Shown here: one piece after another, positions 1 to 6,618 of the stretch | Layout: every line of letters starts with the position of its first letter | Position numbering within the stretch: position 1 is the stretch's first letter | Assembly (NCBI GenBank): GCA_002338445.1 | Contig: DDII01000098.1 | Coordinates: forward strand, 1 to 13,964 | Source: Cellvibrionales bacterium UBA1854 | Lineage (GTDB): Bacteria; Pseudomonadota; Gammaproteobacteria; Pseudomonadales; Porticoccaceae | DNA length: 13,964 nucleotides | Direction: 5' to 3' | Made by a program: the position numbers and the translations under genes | The notes under the pieces: model-generated | The model's input: only the letters and a program-made list of their open reading frames with translations | What the model was told of the DNA's origin: nothing | The model's database searches: none

Positions 1-153
1 CATCATCGTCGCTAAAGATGCCGCGGATATTCCAACAACATCTGTATAAAATATCGCCAGATAGTTGATCACCACCTGAAAAACAACGTTGCACCCAGCA
101 TCGCCAAGTCCATAGCCTATTTTTTCCCTGACGCTCAGAATTCCCTCAGACAT
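1..153 (-). CDS. GPH-family sugar:cation symporter, N-terminal 51 codons (cut by window edge)
   Basis: Reading the minus strand from the ATG at 153 gives an open 51-codon frame that runs off the window. It begins MSEGILSVREKIGYGLGD, continues with a hydrophobic first membrane segment and then carries NYLAIFYTDVVGIS. The pattern R/K-E-K-I-G-Y-G-x-G-D followed by L-x-x-F-Y-T-D-V-x-G is the hallmark start of glycoside-pentoside-hexuronide:cation symporters (MFS superfamily; XynP/YicJ-like proteins are known members). Such proteins import sugars or short oligosaccharides across the inner membrane with a cation. A GGGG at 160-163 sits 6 bases before the ATG and could serve as a weak ribosome-binding site. 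The gene diverges from the TonB-dependent receptor, and next to xylanases it would suit xylose or xylo-oligosaccharide uptake. Substrate is inferred; the rest of the gene is outside the window. Confidence 0.85.
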   Translation of the reverse strand, partial: MSEGILSVREKIGYGLGDAGCNVVFQVVINYLAIFYTDVVGISAASLATMM

Positions 154-498
154 CACGCACCCCATTACAAATATAAAATTTTTATTTTTTCTAGGATATC
201 TTGTGAAATCCTAATGACAAGCAGAAAGGCAAAACCTATTTAAATGCGACTCATGTTCGTATTATACAAGAATGTGGTCAGAACAACTATCTTAACCAGC
301 TGTATTCTTGGAATTTCCTGCCTATACCCACCCGTCCAGTTGTCTAGCTTTCTGCACAAAATTATTGACAATGTATGTGCGCTATGCCAACGTGAATGAG
401 CATATAGCCGGCAAGATTATGCGAGAATAATTACTCCAACATGAACTCTAACTTCAAATAATGGCAGTGTTGGACAAAGTTAAACAAAAGGGGGAGCT
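154..498. promoter_or_regulatory. Divergent intergenic region between symporter and TonB-dependent receptor
   Basis: This 345-bp stretch has no convincing gene. It must carry the promoters for the leftward symporter and the rightward receptor operon. A perfect TTGACA at 365-370 is the best -35 candidate for the receptor, but no good -10 lies 16-18 bases downstream. Two inverted repeats are visible: TAGGATATC/GAAATCCTA at 192-213, and GCTATGC/GCATATAGC at 381-408 just after the TTGACA. Either could be an operator. The 5' untranslated part near the receptor ends in a strong purine-rich ribosome-binding site. Which repeat binds a regulator cannot be told from the sequence. Confidence 0.5.
490..496 (+). 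promoter_or_regulatory. Ribosome-binding site of the TonB-dependent receptor
   Basis: GGGGGAG lies directly before the ATG at 499. It is preceded by an A-rich stretch, so AAAGGGG can also pair with 16S rRNA at a more usual distance. It supports the chosen start, which yields a protein with a signal peptide. Confidence 0.6.
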
Positions 499-3465
499 AT
501 GCCTTATATCTTTGGAAATGTCTGGTTTACGAAAAGGATTCGGATTTTTTTTAGTGCATTTGCGCTAATTTTTTGTTCAGCCATTGCTCTCGGGCAGGAG
601 AATGAAAACGAGACTGACAGCATCGACGAGGTCATCGTTACTGGTATAAAGGCATCTCTGATGGATGCTATTAATAAGAAGAAAAATGCAGCAGATATTC
701 GTGACATCATTAATGCAGAAGATGTTGGAAAGCTCCCAGACCAGAATGTGGCGGAAGCCTTGCAAAGGATTACCGGCGTCCAAATCGGCAGGGACTTTGG
801 CGAGGGGCAAGAGATTTCTGTCCGTGGCCTGTCCCAAAACCGCATAGAACTTAACGGACAGACGCAGGTGGGAACCGGGGCCTCGCGTTCAGTGGGCACA
901 TTCTCCAGCTTGCCGTCTGAGATGTTTTCAAGCCTTGAAGTGATAAAGACGCCCGGAGCAGATGAAGTCGAGGGATCACTCGGTGCAATAATACGCCTTA
1001 ATACCCGTCGTCCACTCAGCCATAACAGACTCTCTGCTTGGGGCGCGCTAGAGTCAAAGTATACTGACCGCAGTGGAAAATCCACACCGAAGGGTAATAT
1101 CTACATCGCAAACCAGTGGAGGGACACCGGTAATGGCGACTTTGGTGCCTCCATCAATGTCTCCTACCATGACCGGAGCCCCAGGCAGGACTATATCCGG
1201 CTCAACGGGTGGTCTCCGCAGAATGGTCATGGGTTAGATCTAGATGGTAACGGGATTATTGATGAGGCCATGGTCGAAAATGAAGACAAGAGCCAGATTG
1301 TTCAGCTTAATGACGCTGCATTCAGGCCGCTACAAACTAAGATCGCCGCGAACCAGCAATATCGCACCGATAGCTCAGTTAAGATGGCATTCGACTGGGT
1401 ATCGGAGACAGGTTCAGAATGGAATCTTGACTTTAACTACTCAAAGGGAGAACGCCGAGACTCTCGCTACCAGTACACAGCGTCAATCAATGGGCGACAA
1501 TTTGCACCAAGAGGCAATAATCCCGGTGATTTTGTCGATACCGTTTTTACAGAAAACCAGACGGCAATCGCATCAACGATAGGCGCGTTGCGAGCTAATG
1601 GCTCGCTCGTTCGCGGCTTAGGGCTCAATTTCCAGGCAAGTCGGAACCCCTATGAGGGAGAAACTAAATCTTTTCTCCTGAAGAACGAACGCATGCTCAA
1701 CCATAGGTTGACTATGAAGACCCAGTTGGCCGGTAGCTGGGGAGAGCAGACTCAAGATCAAATTTTTGCGACTGTAGTTACACCATGGGCCCAACTACCG
1801 CGATTAACCTATGATTTTGGAGCCGGCACAGATATACCCAACATTATTATGTACGGCAGGGCGGGTGAACTAAATGATGAAAACCGTATTGACTTCACAA
1901 ATTACAACCAACACCTACTAAACGGTGTCTCTTATCAAAATCAGAACGAGAGTAACAGCGATAAGTCCCTCAGGGTAGATTTAGATTACGAAACTGACTG
2001 GGATACCGTTATAGGAAATATTGACATGATCGAGTTCGGCTTACGATCTTCGATCAGACTTGGAGGGCGTGATCGAGACAAGGTCCAAGATACCCGAAAC
2101 TCACTCGAGGACGGAACACTTGGTGGTCTCATGCTCGCTCAATTCGAAGAAGTATTTCCCGGCCGCGTTGTTACCATGCCCCATTCTGATCTTTTAGACG
2201 ACGCCACTGGAGACTTTCCAAAAAACTATATCGCTATAGACGCGGACTGGATGATGGATATGGGAGATGAGATGATGAACACAGGAGGTAGTGTTCAAGT
2301 ACCTGAAGAAACTTGGGGATATGACACTGAAGAGAAAACCAATGCTATATACTTAAAGGCTAACTTTTCGGGATTTCTTGATGATGGCTTCAACGGGGTG
2401 AGCTACGAAGGAAATATAGGGCTGCGTTACGTGCAAACCCAACAGATCGGCGCAGCGTATAGGGTAGTTGATGATGTGCCATTTCTAGATCAAGCAGAGA
2501 CGGATTATCACAACTTGTTACCTAATTTTCTTGTAACATTCAGCCTCGTTGAGAATGAGCTACTGCTGCGCGTGGGTGCAGCCAAGAAGATGGCTAGACC
2601 CGCCATGCGAGATTATGTGCCGCAAACCACCCTTTACAGCTATACGCAATCAGGGAATTCTGGTAACAAAGACCTCGTGCCAGAGGAGGTGGATGCTTAT
2701 GACATCTCTCTAGAGTATTACCTCCCCGAAAATAACGGACGTCTCTCGCTCGCGGCGTTTTATTTTGGTAAGAGTAATGTAATCCAGGACGGGTACAGGT
2801 CACAATGCTACGTGGCCGATGGCAATACCGGTAGCGAGGTCAGAGACAGCGGCATAAATTGTGGAGACGAAACATTGTTTCAGGCGGATGTTTTAACCGA
2901 TTTTTATAGCCTCGTAGATGGCGAGGAGGTCAACGAGCCCAGAGTCCTTGACAGCAACATGATTTTTTACAACTTAGCAACCAAACTCAACAAAGGGGAC
3001 GCGAAGGTCGAGGGTCTAGAGGTTGCATATGTGAAGCCAAGTTTTGAGTCTCTGCCATATCCATTCAATGGTCTAGGTTTTCAAGCTAACTACACTTTGA
3101 CAAAGACTGATGTTCAGCAGCCAACTCGGACGGGCTTTAATATCGGCCTTCAAGATTTTTCTGAGAATAGCTATAATGTGGCCGTAACTTATGAAAATGA
3201 TGGTGTACAGGGCCGGATAGCCTATAATTATCGTGATGATTACTATGATGAGCTCACTCAGGCGAATGCCGCGTTAATTCAAAAGCCCTATGGCCAGGTT
3301 GATGCTAAGCTGTCTTATAAGATAACAGACAAGTGGACGCTAGGGATTTCTGCAGTCAACTTTGTTAACGCGCCAGAAGAATACTATCAAGAAATAGAAG
3401 AAAGGCTAGTCGATTACACTCTTAACGATACCCATTGGACCTTGACATTGAACGGGCGACTGTAG
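499..3465 (+). CDS. TonB-dependent outer-membrane receptor
   Basis: The 988-residue protein is a ligand-gated outer-membrane porin that imports large substrates using TonB-ExbBD energy. It starts with a basic N-region (KRIRI) and a hydrophobic signal segment (about residues 15-31), probably cut near ALG-QE. A TonB box, DEVIVTG, sits at 43-49. The plug domain follows, with conserved LPDQNVAEALQRITGVQI at about 79-96 and ISVRGL just after 105; the remainder is a 22-strand-type barrel. This arrangement matches the TIGR01782 (TonB-Xanth-Caul) style of receptor used for glycans in Proteobacteria. There is no N-terminal STN/FecA signalling domain, so transcriptional signalling by the receptor is unlikely. 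Oddities are an EF-hand-like loop (D247-D255), a Met-rich stretch at 585-593, two Cys in a predicted loop, and a C-terminus ending in Leu rather than the usual aromatic residue. Being first in a sulfatase/GH10 operon suggests a sulfated xylan fragment as ligand (inference). Confidence 0.95.
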   Translation: MPYIFGNVWFTKRIRIFFSAFALIFCSAIALGQENENETDSIDEVIVTGIKASLMDAINKKKNAADIRDIINAEDVGKLPDQNVAEALQRITGVQIGRDFGEGQEISVRGLSQNRIELNGQTQVGTGASRSVGTFSSLPSEMFSSLEVIKTPGADEVEGSLGAIIRLNTRRPLSHNRLSAWGALESKYTDRSGKSTPKGNIYIANQWRDTGNGDFGASINVSYHDRSPRQDYIRLNGWSPQNGHGLDLDGNGIIDEAMVENEDKSQIVQLNDAAFRPLQTKIAANQQYRTDSSVKMAFDWVSETGSEWNLDFNYSKGERRDSRYQYTASINGRQFAPRGNNPGDFVDTVFTENQTAIASTIGALRANGSLVRGLGLNFQASRNPYEGETKSFLLKNERMLNHRLTMKTQLAGSWGEQTQDQIFATVVTPWAQLPRLTYDFGAGTDIPNIIMYGRAGELNDENRIDFTNYNQHLLNGVSYQNQNESNSDKSLRVDLDYETDWDTVIGNIDMIEFGLRSSIRLGGRDRDKVQDTRNSLEDGTLGGLMLAQFEEVFPGRVVTMPHSDLLDDATGDFPKNYIAIDADWMMDMGDEMMNTGGSVQVPEETWGYDTEEKTNAIYLKANFSGFLDDGFNGVSYEGNIGLRYVQTQQIGAAYRVVDDVPFLDQAETDYHNLLPNFLVTFSLVENELLLRVGAAKKMARPAMRDYVPQTTLYSYTQSGNSGNKDLVPEEVDAYDISLEYYLPENNGRLSLAAFYFGKSNVIQDGYRSQCYVADGNTGSEVRDSGINCGDETLFQADVLTDFYSLVDGEEVNEPRVLDSNMIFYNLATKLNKGDAKVEGLEVAYVKPSFESLPYPFNGLGFQANYTLTKTDVQQPTRTGFNIGLQDFSENSYNVAVTYENDGVQGRIAYNYRDDYYDELTQANAALIQKPYGQVDAKLSYKITDKWTLGISAVNFVNAPEEYYQEIEERLVDYTLNDTHWTLTLNGRL

Positions 3466-3480
3466 GCAAAATTTGTATCA

Positions 3481-3518
3481 GAAAGGTTCGAGGACAATTT
3501 ATTATTCTCAAACCTTTC
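3481..3518 (+). terminator. Hairpin between receptor and sulfatase genes (attenuator or mRNA-stabilising element)
   Basis: GAAAGGTTCGAG (3481-3492) pairs with CTCAAACCTTTC (3507-3518): 11 of 12 pairs match, around a 14-base loop. The tail that follows (GTTATTCTTG) is only partly T-rich, so it is not a classical strong terminator. In the 75-bp gap after the receptor stop codon it could end part of the transcripts, or protect the 3' end of a separately processed receptor mRNA. That would give more receptor than enzyme. The inverted repeat is seen; its role is inferred. Confidence 0.5.
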
Positions 3519-3540
3519 GTTATTCTTGCGGACAAATCCC

Positions 3541-4974
3541 ATGAACAAACTTAAATCCAAACGGTCAAGCACCCTCCTTTTTATTTCGCTAAGCTACTTG
3601 ACATCAGTTATGATTTACGCGGGTGTCCAATCCGAGGCCGCTAAAGACAGAGCCCTTCCACCAAATATTGTCATCATGCTCGCTGATGACATGAACTGGT
3701 TTGATGTCAGCGCCTACAATCGGTTGTATGACTACGTACCACAAAATATTATCACGCCGAACATCGACAAAATCGCCCTTGAGGGTACCATACTCACTTC
3801 GATGTTTACGGCCACCGCACTTTGCGCTCCTACTCGACAACAACTCTACACGGGGCTATTTCCGGTACGCAACGGTGCCTATCCTCAGCACTCGGTAACC
3901 AATGTGGGGACAAAAAGCATCGTCCATTATTTTAAAGACCTCGGCTACAGGGTAGGACTCGTTGGGAAGGACCACATAGGTCCCCGCTCTGTATATCCAT
4001 TTGAACATCTTGGCGAGGGTACAAAGGGAAGTGATGGCGAATCTACTTTTAGCCTTGAGCAGACGGAACAATTCATTTCCAGAGACCGCTCCCAGCCATT
4101 CTTAATCATAATTGCATCGCACAATCCCCACGGACCGCACAACCGAGGCGACCAGTCTGCCTTCGACGCCAATTCGTTGACAGTGCCTGCATTTCTTGTG
4201 GACACTCCGACCACTCGGAAAAACCTAAAAAATTACCTCGCAGAGGTAATGGATTTGGATAATGAGGTGGGCGCGGTTGACCAAATCCTCGAAACTACAA
4301 TGACCAAGGACAACACGATTTTTATATTTACCAGTGAGCAAGGGAGCAACACTGGATTTGCAAAGGGTTCGCTATATGATGCAGGTCTAAAGACTGCATT
4401 TATTATTCGATGGCCCGAGCGGTTAAAACCAGCACAAAGGAATGATGCGATTGTCCAGTATGTCGACGTAGTGCCCACGCTTATCGATGCTGCTGGCGGA
4501 AAGGTCCCCGATGGACTTGATGGAAAGAGCTTCTTGGAGGTGCTCAACCAAGGCGTCAAAGAACATCGCGACTATGCTTTCGGGGTACACACCTCAAGGA
4601 ATATTCGTGGAAGCAAAGACTACCCGATTCGATCTATTAGAAGTAGGCAACACAAGCTAATTCTCAACCTGATGCCGAAAAAAAAGTTTACCCCTTGGGA
4701 CTTTCCAGAAGACTGGCGCACATTCGCAAAAAATGGTGACGCCTGGGCTATCAATCGGATTGAAAACTATCGAAATAGGCCCATGGTCGAATTTTATGAT
4801 CTGTCTAAGGACCCCTTTGAATTGGTAAATCTTGCTAATGACCCAAATCAAGCAGCGCTGATTGACCGCTTGACAGTTGAGCTAATTGCATGGATGGATA
4901 GCCAGGGAGACAAGGGCATTCAGACTGAGCTCTCTGCCTGCGATCACGCTGCTCCGTTTAAATCTTGTCCCTGA
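3541..4974 (+). CDS. S1-family sulfatase, N-sulfoglucosamine-sulfohydrolase (SGSH)-like
   Basis: This 477-residue exported sulfatase hydrolyses a sulfate ester (or sulfamate) using formylglycine. From the ATG at 3541 the protein has a basic N-region and a hydrophobic signal segment (about residues 10-28). A TTG five codons upstream is open but has no better ribosome-binding site. Metal-binding Asp-Asp is at 49-50, and the formylglycine motif C-A-P-T-R-x-x-x-Y-T-G starts at Cys95. GKDH (142-145) and SHNPHGPH (193-200) supply further active-site residues. The second metal motif reads S-E-Q-G (265-268) instead of the usual S-D-H/N-G. The G-x-x-G-K-x-H-x-G-P-x-x-V-Y-P-F stretch and the C-terminal YPIRS...YDLSKDP region resemble human SGSH, so this belongs to that branch (SulfAtlas S1_8 from memory, unchecked). 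The real substrate is probably a carbohydrate O-sulfate, given the GH10 neighbours. It starts 75 bp after the receptor. Confidence 0.93.
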   Translation: MNKLKSKRSSTLLFISLSYLTSVMIYAGVQSEAAKDRALPPNIVIMLADDMNWFDVSAYNRLYDYVPQNIITPNIDKIALEGTILTSMFTATALCAPTRQQLYTGLFPVRNGAYPQHSVTNVGTKSIVHYFKDLGYRVGLVGKDHIGPRSVYPFEHLGEGTKGSDGESTFSLEQTEQFISRDRSQPFLIIIASHNPHGPHNRGDQSAFDANSLTVPAFLVDTPTTRKNLKNYLAEVMDLDNEVGAVDQILETTMTKDNTIFIFTSEQGSNTGFAKGSLYDAGLKTAFIIRWPERLKPAQRNDAIVQYVDVVPTLIDAAGGKVPDGLDGKSFLEVLNQGVKEHRDYAFGVHTSRNIRGSKDYPIRSIRSRQHKLILNLMPKKKFTPWDFPEDWRTFAKNGDAWAINRIENYRNRPMVEFYDLSKDPFELVNLANDPNQAALIDRLTVELIAWMDSQGDKGIQTELSACDHAAPFKSCP

Positions 4975-4990
4975 GCTCTTTGGGTTTGAG

Positions 4991-6466
4991 ATGAAGAAAT
5001 TAATCAGTATTTTTTGCCTTATACTCATTGCACCGCCATCAATTGGAGAGCAAGGTAGACTTAACTTTATCCTTATTATCATGGATGACTTGCGGGCTCA
5101 AGGACTCTCAATATACGGCGAAAAAGCAATGATCACACCAAATATCGATGAACTATCCGCTGAGGGAGTTGTCTTCGACTATGCAATCGCCAACTTTCCA
5201 GCATGTGGTGCCTCGAGGGCAAGTATCTTCACGGGTTTACGCCCCACGCGAGACAGATTCACTTTCGCCGGCACACGAATTGACGAAGATACGCCTTCAG
5301 TGAAAACGCTCCCCGAATATTTAAAAGATCACGGATACCATACTGCTTCAATCGGCAAGGTATTTCACTCAGTCAATGACAGTGATCAGGCCTGGAGTTC
5401 GCCGAGAGTGGATTTTAGAATCGGGCAAAAACATCCAAAAAACTATCTGATGGCAGAAAACATCGAAGCGCAAATGAATTGTGAGGCGAAGGGAACCTGT
5501 GTCGGAAAATCAAAAAAATCAGGAGCGGCACCTGCATTCGAAGTAGGCCTAGTCGAAGATGACGCATATTTTGATGGTAGAGTTGCACAAACAGCTATCA
5601 GTGCACTCGAGGCATTCAAAAAAAATCCTGCCAAACCGTTCTTCCTGAGCGTTGGTTTTTACAAGCCTCATCTCCCATTCAATGCTCCTGAAAAATACTG
5701 GAAGATGTATAACCGAGATAGCATAGTGATGTCAGCTGCTCCAGATAAACCGAAACATGCTCCTCGGAATCCTTGGCACGGGTCAGGCGAGCTTCGAAAA
5801 TTTAGCGGTATTCCGCAGGCCGCAAATCTTTGGGTGCAAAATGTGCCACGAAATTTAACGAGAACTCTCACCCATGGTTATTATGCAGCGACAACCTATG
5901 TTGACGCACAACTAGGGCGAATCATTGACAAGCTCAAAAGCCTTAGTTTGGCCGAGAATACAATGGTAATTTTAATAAGTGACCATGGGTATAATCTTGC
6001 AGATCACACTCTGTGGAACAAACACACCCTTTTCAATGTGGCTATACAATCGCCATTAATAGTTCGCGGACCTAGTACCGCCATTGGAACCCGAGTTATG
6101 GGGCCGGTCGAATATATTGATATCTTCCCTTCTCTTCTAGAAATGGCAGGAATTAAAAACCCGAGACACCTAGAGGGAAAATCATTCACTCAAAATCTGT
6201 CTGATCCAACACTGCCCACCAAAAAGTTTGTACATGCACGCTACAAGGCTGGTGAGAGCATATCGGATCAACGTTTTTCTTACACGGCATGGCTCGATGA
6301 GAAATATAGGATAACTGCACACATGCTATATGACAGAAGAGTCGATCCATTAGAGACGGTGAACCTAGCCGACGACGAAGATTACAGCCCCTTGGTTACA
6401 AAGCTCCGCGAAGAGCTGCTCTCGCATGTTAAGCAGAGGGAGGAAAGAGCGCAGGATTTTCTGTAA
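4991..6466 (+). CDS. S1-family sulfatase, iduronate-2-sulfatase (IDS)-like
   Basis: The 491-residue exported sulfatase starts at the ATG at 4991, 16 bp after the previous stop. This gives a clean Sec signal, MKKLISIFCLILIAPPSIG. A longer frame from 4886 would overlap the previous gene by 89 bases and bury the signal, so I reject it. Metal-binding MDDLR has D32-D33. The maturation motif is C-G-A-S-R-A-S-I-F-T-G from Cys72, with Ala in place of the usual Pro. IGKVFH (K123, H126), GFYKPHLPF (K225, H227), SDHG (D331, H332) and WNKH (K344, H345) complete the active site in the order seen in human iduronate-2-sulfatase. The next sulfatase is a paralogue: about two thirds of residues match by hand count around the Cys motif. 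No strong ribosome-binding site is visible, so translation may be coupled to the upstream gene. The sulfate position attacked is unknown. Confidence 0.93.
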   Translation: MKKLISIFCLILIAPPSIGEQGRLNFILIIMDDLRAQGLSIYGEKAMITPNIDELSAEGVVFDYAIANFPACGASRASIFTGLRPTRDRFTFAGTRIDEDTPSVKTLPEYLKDHGYHTASIGKVFHSVNDSDQAWSSPRVDFRIGQKHPKNYLMAENIEAQMNCEAKGTCVGKSKKSGAAPAFEVGLVEDDAYFDGRVAQTAISALEAFKKNPAKPFFLSVGFYKPHLPFNAPEKYWKMYNRDSIVMSAAPDKPKHAPRNPWHGSGELRKFSGIPQAANLWVQNVPRNLTRTLTHGYYAATTYVDAQLGRIIDKLKSLSLAENTMVILISDHGYNLADHTLWNKHTLFNVAIQSPLIVRGPSTAIGTRVMGPVEYIDIFPSLLEMAGIKNPRHLEGKSFTQNLSDPTLPTKKFVHARYKAGESISDQRFSYTAWLDEKYRITAHMLYDRRVDPLETVNLADDEDYSPLVTKLREELLSHVKQREERAQDFL

Positions 6467-6618
6467 ACTAGGTTTATCAAACGAGCAGCACACTGCGAAA
6501 TGAACTCAGCGTTTGGTCTTGTAATGTTGCGAGCGTGGACGACTACAAAGTATCGAACCTAACTTTTAACTCAAAATAAGAATAGCAACCCACTGGAAAC
6601 TGATCGAGCAAAAAATCT

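Noticed and set aside
202..219. CRP-like site (TGTGA...TGACA)
   Set aside because: The half-site spacing is 8 rather than 6 bases and the right half does not match TCACA; weak evidence only.
461..568. Short plus-strand frame (about 35 codons) overlapping the receptor start
   Set aside because: There is no ribosome-binding site, it overlaps the receptor signal sequence in another frame, and the product shows no recognisable features.
504..1085. 193-codon open frame on the minus strand inside the receptor gene
   Set aside because: It is fully antisense to a clear TonB-dependent receptor, has low-complexity composition and no recognisable domain or ribosome-binding site.
4886..4990. N-terminal extension of the second sulfatase from an upstream ATG
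   Set aside because: It would overlap the first sulfatase by 89 bases and bury the clear signal peptide that begins at 4991.
6527..6556. Possible internal promoter (TTGCGA, 18 bp, TATCGA) before the third sulfatase
   Set aside because: Both boxes match consensus poorly. The 152-bp gap has no convincing promoter or terminator.
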